This document shows positions 17,859-27,970 of a stretch of 64,000 nt of DNA, piece after piece. The stretch is from G963675935 sp963719005 (GTDB lineage: Bacteria > Planctomycetota > Planctomycetia > Pirellulales > Thermoguttaceae). Both the position numbers and the translations under genes were made by a program. The stretch covers positions 1 through 64,000 of the forward strand of contig CAVRAR010000007.1 in NCBI GenBank assembly GCA_963719005.1, read 5' to 3'. The notes under the pieces are model-generated. The model had not been told where the DNA came from. It searched no databases and worked only from the letters and a program-made list of their open reading frames with translations. Every line of letters starts with the position of its first letter. The stretch's first letter is position 1.

Positions 17859-19745
17859 CGTCTCGTCCTTGGCCGTCAGCGGCAGTTCCACGGAAATGTG
17901 CGTTCCCTCGCCAGGCGCCGATTCGATGGCCATGCGACCCTCCAGCAGCCGCACGCGCTCGCGGATGCCCTGCAACCCGAATCGACGTTCCTCGACGGCG
18001 GCAGGGTCGAAACCGACTCCCCAGTCGCGGACGTCGATGCAAATACGGTTGTCGCGCTGGCTCAGCGACACGCGGATCCTGTCGCTGCGGCTATGCCGGA
18101 ACGGCATTGGTCAGCGACTCCTGAACGATGCGGAAGATCGCATTTTCCAATGGAGGCGGGAAACGCTCGCCGGCCATGTCTTGCTCGAATTCGATCTCCG
18201 GCCCGCCGGCCCTGTTCTGTTCGTACACCAGATTTTGAACGGCCTCGATGACCCCAAATTCGTCGAGCACCGGAGGCCGCAGGCCGCTGATCAGCCGACG
18301 GGTCTCGTCGATGGCGCGGCAGACCAGATGCACGCCCGAGTCAAATCCTTTCCACGCCTCGGCCGGATTGCGCGCGAACGTCTCGCGGAAGGCTTGCAGG
18401 CGGAACAGCGCGCCGGCAAGCTGCTGGGCGAAGCCGTCGTGAATCTCGTAGGCGATCAATTGCCGTTCTTGCTCGTGAATGTCGAGCAATCGCCGCAGCA
18501 GTTGCTGCTCTTTTTTGACACCCTCGCTGGCCAGCCGTTGCCCGGTCACATCGGTGCAAATGGCCATGACGCGCTCGGCGCCGTTCTCCTCGGCCAAGCG
18601 GCACGAGGCGGCATAACCACCACTGTGCCGAAGACGTCTTGCACTTCCATGCTCTGCGGCGAGCCCGTCGCAAACGCCTGATCCAACATTCGACGACTGA
18701 GGGCTTGGTACTCCGGCGTGACGAAAATCAGGCCGGGCTTTCCGATCAGCGTGTCCCGCGTGTAGCGCGTTCGGTCGTGGTTCACAAACAGCACGTTCGA
18801 GTCGCGGTCGAGCACAAGGACGAGGTCGGGGAGGTTTTCCAGAAGGCTGCGCAGCTTGCCTTCGGACTCGCGCAGCGCCTTTTCCGTCTGCCGGCGCTGC
18901 GTGGCGTCGCGGGTGATTCCCAGCGCGCCGGTCGGCATTCCGCGATCGTCCCGCAAGTAAGTGGTGGCGACTTCGCACCAGCGCGTGGAGCCTCCTTTTG
19001 CCACAAGTTCCAGCTCGATAACCCGCTGCCGCGGCCTGTCTGCCGCGTCGGCGTACTTCCCGCCGAACTCCTCGATCATCGCTTCGCGGACATGCGCCAA
19101 TGCGGCGGGCGTGGTGATGTCTCGAATCGACATCGCCGCAGCCTCTTCGGGCGTGTACTGAAACAGACGTTCGGCGGCCGGGCTGACGAAGGAAAACCGC
19201 CACTGCTCGATGACGGCGTCGACGATCTCTGCAACGTCGGCGCCCGCCGCCGCCCGCTCCAGGACCGCGGGCGGAAACTCGACCTTCCAGATCACGTCGG
19301 CAACGTTGTCGGCAATCAGGCGGTAGCGCTCGTCGCTGGCACGAATCGCCTCCACCGCCCGCTTCTCCTCGGTAGTATCATGGAAGAAGCCGAGCAGACA
19401 GGGCTCGTCATCGAAAGCGATGTAAGTCACCGTGATATCCGCGTAGATGACGCCCCCGTCCTTTCGCAGACACCGCACGTCCCGAGCGCATTTCAGGCGG
19501 CGCTCGCTCATCGCCGCGAACAGATCGAGCACGCGCGGCAGTTCATCGGAGGGATGGATGTCTTTGACCGACAGCGACAGCAACTCCTGCTCGCTGTAAC
19601 CGAGCATGCGGCAGATCGCCCGGTTGGCGCGAACCAGTCGCATGCTGCGGATTTCAGCAATAAGGATTCCGTCGGCCGATCCGTCGTAGAGGGCCTGAAG
19701 CTCCTTGTTCCGTTGAAGCAACGAAGCCGTGTCGGAATCGCACAT
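17859..19745 (-). CDS. PAS-domain sensor histidine kinase, HisKA_3 (NarX-like) type, frameshifted
   Basis: A cytoplasmic kinase starting MCDSDTASLL (GAGGTAG upstream). Three PAS-like domains can be seen: ILIAEIRSMRLVRANRAICR, then a second with FQYTPEEAAAMSIRDI and TRWCEVATTYLRDDRG, and a third with LVLVLDRDSNVLFVNHDRTR. After a shift near 18605 comes the dimerisation/phosphoacceptor block LIAYEIHDGFAQQLAGALFR. After a second near 18103 the HATPase follows (CIDVRDWGVGFDPAAVEERR, GLQGIRERVRLLEGRM). It probably phosphorylates a NarL-type regulator, but none is adjacent. No stop separates it from the HAD domain. Confidence 0.85.
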
Positions 19746-19912
19746 GATGCTACCTCACGGTTTAGGCAGGGCATGGCGCCACCGCCCCCGCTGACAAACG
19801 GCCAGTATAGCGTCAGCGGCCGTGTCTGCATAGCGTCGAAGGAAGTCGGGCCGGGCCGGCCCGTTTCTGATTGCGGAAGCCTCCCGTCGCCGATCGACTG
19901 AGAACGGCCAGA

Positions 19913-19953
19913 CAAAAATGGAGGAAGCCCGCGGCACTGCGCCGCAGGCTTCC
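19913..19953 (-). terminator. Rho-independent terminator of the Cys-rich protein gene
   Basis: Read on the minus strand, a stem formed by GGAAGCCTGCGGC and GCCGCGGGCTTCC is followed by a short T-rich tract (CATTTTTG). It lies about 60 bp after the stop of the gene at 20015-20617. Confidence 0.7.
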
Positions 19954-20014
19954 TTCGATCCGTCAGGAGGTGTCGTCGTTAGGACGAACCGTTTCCTTGA
20001 GCACACCTGGACGT

Positions 20015-20617
20015 CTATCTCGTCAACGACAACGCCGTTTCCGGCGGCAACGGAGCCCTTTCCGTCGTCTTGCTCGGCGGGGACGGCGGGGTTGCCGACT
20101 TGCCGGGCGCCGACGGCATCTGACCGTCGCATCTCTCGCTGCCGCAGCAATTAGGGCACGTGTAGACGACCACGCACCTGTAGCACGGCACCATGCAGAC
20201 GACTTCTTTCTTCTCGAGCACCTTTCGCGTGCGCACTTTTCCGCACTTCGGCGGGACGCAGCACTTGTTCTTCTCGGCGGCGCAGGGATCGCACTTCTTA
20301 CCGCATCCCTCGCAACAGGTTGGCTCGGCGCCGCAATCGCCGCAGCCGTGGCAGCCGTGCCCGCAACTGCAATTGGGCAGCGGGGCGCAGAAATCCTCAC
20401 ACTTCACCACCCAAACCGTTTTTTTCACTTCCTTCATCGCACAAACCACGCAGCAGTGCTTTTCGCACGCGCACGCGCAACCGCAATGGGCGCAGTGGTC
20501 GGCGGCGCCGCACGTTTGCACTTCCATGCAGGTCGCGGGCACTTTGCAGGGCTCGGCGGCAAGGGCCCCGTTGGCGACCAGCCAGCCGACGGCCAGGGAT
20601 AACGCGAATGTCCTCAT
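20015..20617 (-). CDS. Exported cysteine-rich protein
   Basis: The 200-residue protein has a signal peptide (residues ~1-21, ending ALAAE) and then more than thirty cysteines, many in CxxC, CC and CxC pairs (for example CAHCGCACACEKHCC and CGHGCHGCGDCG). Between them lie basic segments such as KKTVWVVKCEDFCAP and VRTRKVLEKKEVVC. The C-terminal ~45 residues are Pro/Ser-rich without Cys. It resembles planctomycete Cys-rich envelope proteins that may be disulfide cross-linked or bind metal. AAGGAGAT precedes the ATG and a terminator follows, so it is probably a single transcription unit. Confidence 0.8.
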   Translation of the reverse strand: MRTFALSLAVGWLVANGALAAEPCKVPATCMEVQTCGAADHCAHCGCACACEKHCCVVCAMKEVKKTVWVVKCEDFCAPLPNCSCGHGCHGCGDCGAEPTCCEGCGKKCDPCAAEKNKCCVPPKCGKVRTRKVLEKKEVVCMVPCYRCVVVYTCPNCCGSERCDGQMPSAPGKSATPPSPPSKTTERAPLPPETALSLTR

Positions 20618-20707
20618 CCTTGTATCTCCTTCTAGTTCGTGTCGAATCGGACACGATCGGTTAGGTTCTGTTCCGGTAATCGCAAAGCGTCCCGTTCCAA
20701 CTTCCGC

Positions 20708-22303
20708 TTAGAAGTCGATCTGGGCTCTCATTTCGTACACGCTTAGGTAGTTGGGTGACGTATGCACTCCGCCCTGGGATCCCAAGGAGCCAGTCTGAGT
20801 GTCAATTTCCGTCGAGTATACGTAGTTGAACATCAGCTTCGTGAACGGGTTGAGATACCAGCTCAGGCCGATCGTGTGGTTCGAGAATCGGCTGGCCATC
20901 GCCGACGAGCTGACGCCGTTGGCGCTGGCGATACCTGCCGTGCTAAGCGCGTCGGTGAAGTCGATGTTGTCCCAACGGTAAGCGACTTCCCAGGCGCCCT
21001 TGCCGGTGCACACGCAACCGTCTTCGTCGCGAACGCGGAAGAAGTTCTCGAACGGCTTAACGCGGGTCCAGCAAGCCATGTTGCGGTCATAAACCCGGTT
21101 CTCGCCGGTCAGGAAATAGCTCGTCTGGATGTAAAACGCGTTGATCGGGCTGGATGTGCCGTTGAGCTTCGTGGCGTAGGCTCCGGCATACTCCGATTGC
21201 ACAGAGAATGGACCGTAGACCCAAGCCAATTCGCCGCCGAGTTGGGTGACGTAATCGACGTTGGTCATGGTGAAGTTGTAAGGCAATCCGAGGTGCGACT
21301 CTTCGGGGCGAGTATCGGGGCCCTTGGCCAACGGGTACTCGTTCGCCCAAGCCTTCTGGTAGTTGCCAGCCAGGCCGACGTGGAACAGCCCGCGGCCGTT
21401 CGTGCATTCGTCGTACCACGGCAGCCAGGTGACGCGGCCGGCCAGGGTGCTGGCATCGTAGTTGTGGCTGTCTTGGAAGATCATGCCGCCGTCGCCGCCG
21501 GCCGAGCAGAACCCGCCCAACTCCCACAGCGTATCCTGGTTCTCGTTGAAGTGGTCGAACGCCATGACGCCGATGTGACGGTCGGGCGAGATCATGTCGG
21601 TGTTCGCGCGCTCCATGAACGTCGTGTAAAGATCGCTCGTCGTGGCTTCCATGCCGAAGGGCTCGTAGAAGTTGCCGATGCGAAGGTGGCCGATCATCGG
21701 CAATTCATTGATCTGAAGAAACACGTCTTTTGCCTGAACGGATGCGGCCTGCACCGTGGATACGGAGGACGTGTACGAATCGGTGGGGGTGGCCGCATTG
21801 TTCGTATTGGTGCCGGAGATGTCGAATTCGGCTTTATACTGGATGACGTTGAATCCGCCGCCCTGCAAACATAGATAAAGCCGGCGGAATTCGACGCCGT
21901 TCGACTCCGGCCTTACGGCCTGGTTCCAGCCGGCGTAGTTGCCGACCTGGCTGAAACTGGCGGTGTCCAACTGGATGCGCCCGCACGGCGTGCAGGTCAT
22001 TTTTCCGTCCGCCGCCGCCTTGTCGGCCTTCGCGGCGTCCTCCATTTTCTTCAACGCCTTTTCCAAGTCGGCCACGCGACCGGCAAGCGTCGCGTTGTCG
22101 GCGTTGACATCGTCCGAGACGAATTGATTCTCTACGGCCGGCGTTGTGGGCGGCGTGCGAGCCAAATCGGGCGCGGCATTGTAACCCGTGTTTCCGGCCG
22201 TTCCCGTCGCGGATCCCTCCTGGCACCAAGCGATACCATCGGTTCCGCAGACAGCCGTGACGGCCAGCATCAGCACCAGCCGGTGACAAATACGCTTCTG
22301 CAT
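20708..22303 (-). CDS. Phosphate-selective porin O/P-like outer-membrane protein
   Basis: The 531-residue protein has a signal peptide (residues ~1-28), a coiled-coil segment (ATLAGRVADLEKALKKMEDA, about residues 70-95) and then a beta-barrel of the OprO/OprP type. Typical features are FRRLYLCLQGG, YKAEFDISGT, the conserved GNFYEPFGME motif and a C-terminus ending in a barrel-type strand (YEMRAQIDF). The N-terminal coiled coil, an SLH-like anchor substitute, is usual for planctomycete porin-like proteins. The start follows a GGGGGG-rich site. Ion specificity cannot be judged. Confidence 0.9.
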   Translation of the reverse strand: MQKRICHRLVLMLAVTAVCGTDGIAWCQEGSATGTAGNTGYNAAPDLARTPPTTPAVENQFVSDDVNADNATLAGRVADLEKALKKMEDAAKADKAAADGKMTCTPCGRIQLDTASFSQVGNYAGWNQAVRPESNGVEFRRLYLCLQGGGFNVIQYKAEFDISGTNTNNAATPTDSYTSSVSTVQAASVQAKDVFLQINELPMIGHLRIGNFYEPFGMEATTSDLYTTFMERANTDMISPDRHIGVMAFDHFNENQDTLWELGGFCSAGGDGGMIFQDSHNYDASTLAGRVTWLPWYDECTNGRGLFHVGLAGNYQKAWANEYPLAKGPDTRPEESHLGLPYNFTMTNVDYVTQLGGELAWVYGPFSVQSEYAGAYATKLNGTSSPINAFYIQTSYFLTGENRVYDRNMACWTRVKPFENFFRVRDEDGCVCTGKGAWEVAYRWDNIDFTDALSTAGIASANGVSSSAMASRFSNHTIGLSWYLNPFTKLMFNYVYSTEIDTQTGSLGSQGGVHTSPNYLSVYEMRAQIDF

Positions 22304-22564
22304 CGTAATCCCCCCAAAGCAAGTAAAAAGGACCGTTTCTCCAAGTAAAATCGCTCTTCTCAACAACTCCAAAATCCTCCCGTCGTCCGGCACAACCGGC
22401 GCATCGAGAGTCCTAGGAATAACTCTCGGGAAGCGACGGCCGGGGGAATCAGTTAGAGAAGCGTTAGGCCCCGTTACCGGACACGGAACCGACGGCCGCC
22501 GCTGACACAACCGGAATAGGCGTCAGAACCCGACGACCGGTCACGAAAAATGTCGCATAAACGT

Positions 22565-22865
22565 TCATCTTTGCCCAGTCGATAACGCCCGTCGCAGAAT
22601 CGCTAACACGACCAGCGCCGGTATCAGCAGCAAGAACAGACGTGGCCAGCGCACGATCACGATCGAGAGCCACCGGCAGCACGACTAAGAGCCAGCCGGG
22701 AAGCCGTTGAACGTCCTCGTAGGCGAGCCAAGCGGCCAGCAGCAACGCCCCCATCCGGCCGAAAAACGCCAGCTCGATCGCCATTTCGTCCGGCCGCCAA
22801 AACCGAATCGCCACGGCAGCCAGCAGGAACAGGACGGCGGCGACTCCAAGAATGCGGCGTTGCAT
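22565..22865 (-). CDS. Small membrane protein, last gene of the MoxR array (one frameshift)
   Basis: The ~100-residue protein starts MQRRILGVAAVLFLLAAVAI with a first helix and has two more hydrophobic segments. The frame shifts near 22660; with one base skipped it continues WPRLFLLLIPALVVLAILRR and stops at 22565. It begins 10 bases after the stop of the protease/hydrolase gene and closes the array. No family recognised. Confidence 0.65.
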
Positions 22866-22874
22866 GTCCCCTGC

Positions 22875-24956
22875 TCAGATCCGGTCCAGCGTGTCGATCC
22901 ATCGCACCAGTTCCGCCAGTTCCGCCGCGTTGAGATAGCGCGGCGTCGCGCCGAGGCTCTTCACCACGACCGGAATCTTCTCTTGACGCATCGTGGCGAC
23001 CGCCAATTCGATCAGTTTGGCGAACGGCGACTTGGCTGCCGATGCCACATAGACGGCCAGGCGATGAGCCGGATCGTTCTCCGGCGGCGGGGTCAGCGGC
23101 GCCGCTTCAACCGCGGCCACGGCGCGAATCAATTCCCTGATTGTTGAAAGCCGACAAGAACGCGATCGATCCGCCGCTCTCGTGGCCATGAACCACAACC
23201 CGAGTCGGATCGACGCGATACTTCAAGCTGACGTCCGCCAGCAGCCGATCGACCAGGGCCACGTCGGTCGGGCATCCAGGCGGCCGGATTCGACGATTTC
23301 GGCGCCACCAGGATCAGCCCGTAGCGGTCGCAAAGCGGCTTCCACTGGGCCAGCAGTTGCTTCCAATCGAATCCGCCGCGGCCATGCAGCCAGACCACCA
23401 CGCCGCGAGGCGAGCCTGACGCCGGCACATCGGGCACGTAGCCCCAAACGTCGTTCGGGTATTCCGGCGTTTTCATCGACAACGCTCCCACGTGCGTCGT
23501 AGCGGTCTCGACCCTCTTGTGAACGCCCGTCGCCGCCGGCAACTCGGTCGGCGGCAACGCCTCGGGAAGCGGCGCGAGCACGATCTTGAGCTTGCGCACC
23601 GACTCGTCCCGCCGCAACTCGATTTCGACGGCCGCGCCCGGCTCCAGCGAGCCGATTTTCTCGATCATTTCGATTCGCCCACGGATCGGTTTTCCATCGA
23701 GCGAAAGGAGCGTGTCGCCGGCGGCGATTCCCGCCGCGGCGGCCGGGCCTTTCGGATATACGTAGCGGACGGTCACGCCCTTCTCCTCGGCCGTGCGCAT
23801 GGGAAGGATGCCGAGGAAGCCATGCTGGAAGGGTTCGAGTTTTTCGGCCAATGTGATCTCGCGTTCGAGCCGCTGCTCGCCTCGCAGAACCGTCAGTCGC
23901 ATCTTGTCGCCCGCGTAGTGCCGGCCGATCGCCACTTTGACCTCCGCGGCGCGACTGATCGGACGGCCGTCGATTTCAACGATCCGATCGCCGGCCTTGA
24001 TGCCGGCCGCGGTGGCGGGACATTTCGGATGGCACGCGGCGATGACCGCCGGGCCGGTGTAGAGGTTGGGGCCCTTCAGGATCACGCCGGCAACACCGGA
24101 ATGCAGGTCTTCCCCCTTCTCCAGCCGCGGCAAGACCTGCCGGATGTGTTCCATCGGAATGGCGAAGCCGATTCCCGAGTCGTACCATTCCATGCCGGCG
24201 ACTCCGCCGGCGGCATCGGGCGAAAGCGGAACCAGGATGCCCATCACTCGGCCGCGGACGTCCACCAGCGGCCCGCCGTAGTTGTTCGGCGAAACGGCGG
24301 CGTCGGTCTGAATGGCCTTGCCCCAGATTCGATCGACCGCGCTGAGAATTCCAACCGCCATGTTGGGCCGCTCGCTCTCGAAAGTCCGGCCGACCGCGAT
24401 CGCCCACTGACCGACGCGCATCTCGCGCTGCGGCGCAATTTCGCACACCGGCAGCGGCTTGTCCGCCTCGATCTTCAACAGCACGAGCATGCGCGAGTGA
24501 TCGGTGGCCACCAGTTTGGCCGACTTGCGTTGGCCGTCGGCCAGGCGCACGAGAATCGACGCGGGTTTATTGACGAAGTTGAACGCGCTGGAAATGATAT
24601 AGCCGCGGGGATCGACGGCAAGGCCCGTCGTCGGGCCGGTTCCAAACAGCACCCCTTCGACCTTCTCCATCGCCGCCGACGGTCTCGATCTGCACGACCG
24701 ACGGCGCCACGCGATTGACGGCGGCCTCGAACGCGGCCTGTTCTTGCGAGTCGGCGTCGCCCGCCCGCAGCGCCGCCGCCTGACAAAGGATTGCCGCGAA
24801 CAGCAGCAAGCAACCTCGCGGAACAGTAATGCGGCGCCCCTTAACGCCCCACGACTGCGGTCGCGGGGGGGAGTCGCGGCGTTCGTCGCCCCCGCGACCG
24901 CAGTCGCGGGGCGTTGCGACGCGGCTACTCTCCCGATTATCAATAATCTCTATCAT
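22875..24956 (-). CDS. Catalytically dead trypsin-like/PDZ protein with C-terminal alpha/beta-hydrolase domain (frameshifted)
   Basis: The start ATG overlaps the previous stop (ATGA). Order: short N-terminal tail containing a palindromic repeat, signal peptide (LLLFAAILCQAAALRAGDA), trypsin-like domain, two PDZ domains (VAGVILKGPN... and LGILPMRTAEEKGVTV...) and an alpha/beta-hydrolase domain (VVVWLHGRGGFDWKQLL, nucleophile elbow GHESGGS). The protease triad is lost: the usual histidine region reads ISSAFNFVN, the aspartate region SRMLVLLKI, and the serine motif NNYGGPLV. Apparent inserted bases lie near 24672, 23262 and 23136. Probably a periplasmic scaffold, perhaps retaining esterase activity. 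Confidence 0.82.
24845..24913. repeat. Dispersed paired palindrome, family C
   Basis: Two inverted arms built on CGCCCCACGACTGCGGTCGC and its complement enclose a ~20-nt core. The repeat is translated in frame in the N-terminal tail of the gene at 22875-24956, upstream of its signal peptide. Confidence 0.8.
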
Positions 24957-26058
24957 GGTTGTCCCTTCTTCGGCGGGCCGACGTCGCGAGCCGGCCGCAG
25001 CGTGAATTGCAGCAACTCCTGGCCGCGAAGCACCGTCAGCTTGACCTCGTCCTCGTAGTCGATGTATTCGAGGTCCGATCGCAGTGCCTTGCACGATTGG
25101 ATCAGGTGGTCGCCCGACAGAACGATCAGATCGTCGGGCCGAATGCCGGCCTTGGCGGCGGGCGAGCCGGGCTGCACGCGATCGACGAACGGCGGCGTCC
25201 GTTCCAACACGTCCGGCACCAACACGATGCCCAACGACGCCAGATCGAGCGACCGCCGCGGTTTCTTTTCGGCCTCGGGATCGCGCTGGCGCGACGAACT
25301 TGCCCGCCCGAATCTCTTCGACCGAGCGGCGAAGCTCGTCGATCGGGACGGCGTAGTTCAGCCAGGTGTTGTTCAGCGAGTTGCGGAGTTCCTTGCCCAA
25401 CATGCCGATCAATTCGCCGCGGCGCGTGACCAGCGCGCCGCCCGCGGCGCCGGGATTGTTCGTGGTCACGTCGAGCACGTAGACCGGGCCGCGATACGGA
25501 GTCTCGAAGACGCCTCGCCGGGCCTCCAGCCGCGCAATCACCGAGATCGTCCCCCGCTGAACGCTCACCGGCTCATCGCCGACGGCGACGCCGAAGAGGT
25601 TGCTGAAGGCCAGCACGCGGGCGCCCTCCTCGGCCTTCACCGCCTTCTGGAGATCGAAATAGGGAAGCTCGCTGCCGCCGATCTTCAGCACGGCGATTTC
25701 GAGTCGCGGGTCGGCGCCCACCAGTTTCGCCTCGAAGCGGCGGCCGTCGGCCAACACGGCGGTGATGTAGTCGGTGTCGAGCACGTAGCTGTAGGCCGTG
25801 AGGATGTGGCCGCTCGGGCGAAATGAGCATTCCGCTCTGATAGGCTTCCATGCCGCGGAATCCGCCCGCCCCGTAGATTTTGACGATCTTCGGCTGAACC
25901 TGTCCGATCGTGTCGGATATCGAGGCGGAAGCGGCGGAGGCGACGGAGGCGAAAAGGAACGGCAGAAGCAGGAACCATAAGTACCGAGCCGCGCTCGTTC
26001 GGCGATGTTCTTTTTCACTAGCGGAAGACGTTTCGCAACGGGCCTTTTCACTTGGCAT
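24953..26058 (-). CDS. Trypsin-like/PDZ protein with degenerate catalytic triad (frameshifted)
   Basis: A ~368-residue exported protein starting MPSEKARCE, with a signal peptide at about residues 24-42 (WFLLLPFLFASVASA). The trypsin-like domain lacks the triad: the His region reads ILTAYSYVLDT, the Asp region PRLEIAVLKIG has Glu, and the Ser motif is NPGAAGGALV instead of GNSGG. One PDZ domain follows (VDRVQPGSPAAKAGIRPDDL). Apparent inserted bases lie near 25810 and 25288. Its start overlaps the end of the upstream protease gene by 11 bases, and its stop overlaps the next start. Likely a structural or regulatory pseudoprotease. Confidence 0.85.
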
Positions 26059-27970
26059 CCTTCCGCCCCCCTTTCCGCTTCTCCACCTTGAATTCATCGA
26101 TCTTGAACACGGCGAAAGGCCGGTCGCCGAAATGGACCGCGATTCGACCCGGCACCAGACGGCCGTCCGTCTGGCGATAGTCGGAGAAGTAGACTTCGCA
26201 GGGGTCGGAGTTTTCGTCGGGAAAGAACTCGATCGCCAGCAGATCGCCTTCGGCGGGATCGAAGTAGAATCGACATTCCACTCCCTTGTGCGTGCCGTCC
26301 AATACGTCGACCAGCCCGGCGTGGCCGACCAGCGGCGCCGCGCCGAGCGTAGCGGATTTCGCCGAATCGCGCGAGCCCTTCGCTGGCGAGTCTTCGCCAG
26401 AGGTAGAGGGCCGCGAACAGCCCGCCGCTGTCGGGCGGGGCGAGCGACGCCGACAAGTTGTCGCCCGCCGTCCAGTGTTGCTCGCCTGATGGGCACCTTC
26501 AGCGATACGCCCTCGTCGCCGATTTGCAGGCGGAATCGCCCCTTCTCCAGCGGACCCGACAGCGTCCAAGGGCCGCCGCCGAGGTTCGCCCGCGCGTTCC
26601 ACGCCTTCCAAACCCGCTCTTGGTTCAAGCGTATTGAAGTAGTAATTGGCGAAACCACGTTTCTCCACGAAGTGCTTCTTGACGACCTCCGGCAGGGGCG
26701 GCTCGACGTGCGGCGGCACGGCCTGCGGCTTCTTCGCCGGCTTCTTTCCGTCCTTGCCGGGCGGCAGAGGTTTCTTCGGCTTTTCGTCGGGCTTGGGAAT
26801 CGGCATCGGCTGGTTCGGCGGACCGCCCGCCGGCCATCTCGATCAATTCGCTCTCGCTATGCGCCGCCCGCAAGACGGACCAAGACGTCGTACTGCTTCC
26901 CCTCGTGGCGGTAGCTCAGCGGCACGCGCCAGCCCTTCGGCAGAATGCCCAAGATGTTCTTGAACCCATTGGCGGTCGAGATCGCTCGCCCGGCGAAGCT
27001 GAGGATTTCGTCGTCGCGGCGAAGTCCGCGGCGGTAGGCGTCGGAGGTTTCGACGATGTCGGTCACGACGGGGCGGCCGCCCTCGTCGCTGGCCACCTCG
27101 GCGCCGAGCGTGGCGTGATCGGCGATGCGGCCGCCGCGAAGCGCTCCGAGAAAGTTCTTGATCTGGTTGATCGAGATGGCGTAGGCCGCGCCGACGTTCA
27201 CCCGGCCGCGCTTCTCGAACGACGCACGGCCGTTGATGCCGATCAGCCGTCCTTCGGCGTCGAACAGCGGGCCGCCCGAGTTGCCGGGGTTGATCGAGGC
27301 GTCGGTTTGCAGGCAGTCGGTGTACTCCAGCAACTCCCGCTTATCGGCCCCCTTTTGGTAGCGATGCACGGCGGAAATGATTCCGTACGTGACCGTGGGC
27401 TGAAAATCGACGGCCAGCAGGAAGGGATTGCCCATGGCGAAGACCGAGTCGCCCACGCACGTCTTGTCGGTGTCGCCAAGTTCGGCGTAGGGGAACTCGT
27501 CGCGGCCGAAGAGCTTGACGAGGGCCACGTCGCCGGTGGGATCGAGGCCGACGAGGACGGCGTCGTACGCCTTTCCGTCGGCCATGCCGCATTGCATCGC
27601 CTTGCCGCAGGGCAGAGCGACGTGGAAATTGGTCAAGGCGTAGCCGTCGGGCGAAATGACCACGCCCGAGCCGCCCCCCTGCCCGCTGCTCATGAAGATC
27701 GGCGAGCACGCAGTCTTTGGCCTTGCTCATAACGGCAATCCGCCGCGCCTCGGCCTCGAGCATCGCCGCGGGCGGCTCGGCAAGGACACGCCCCGCGTCT
27801 GCAAACAACACCGTGAGAAGAAGGAGACCGGCTCCCGCGAACGCCCAAGCCCCGCGGTGTGCCACTGCTTGGAACAAGCAGTGCCCAAACTGCCGACACG
27901 ACTCGGCACTGCTTCTGCGAAGCAGTGGCACACTGTTTATCTCGCGATTTTCCATTTCACCCGAGTTCAT
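26048..27970 (-). CDS. Trypsin-like serine protease with PDZ domain and long C-terminal extension (heavily frameshifted)
   Basis: The ATG overlaps the NPCBM gene stop (ATGA). A repeat-containing N-terminal tail precedes a signal peptide (FAGAGLLLLTVLFADAGRVL). The protease domain keeps all three catalytic residues: His in YALTNFHVAL, Asp in TGDVALVKLF and Ser in NPGNSGGPL. A PDZ domain follows (DIVETSDAYRRGLRRDDEIL), then a Pro/Lys-rich linker and a C-terminal domain (FANYYFNTL, GPWTLSGPLEKGRFRLQIGD, FYFDPAEGDLLAIEFFPDEN). Six apparent inserted bases (about 27705, 26862, 26815, 26625, 26485, 26340) are needed to join these. The C-terminal part could instead be a separate gene. Confidence 0.82.
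27857..27933. repeat. Dispersed paired palindrome, family D (copy 1)
   Basis: Arms GTGTGCCACTGCTTGGAACA... and ...GCGAAGCAGTGGCACAC are inverted around a ~19-nt core. It lies in frame in the N-terminal tail of the protease gene, between start codon and signal peptide. Copy 2 is at 30246-30322. Confidence 0.85.
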
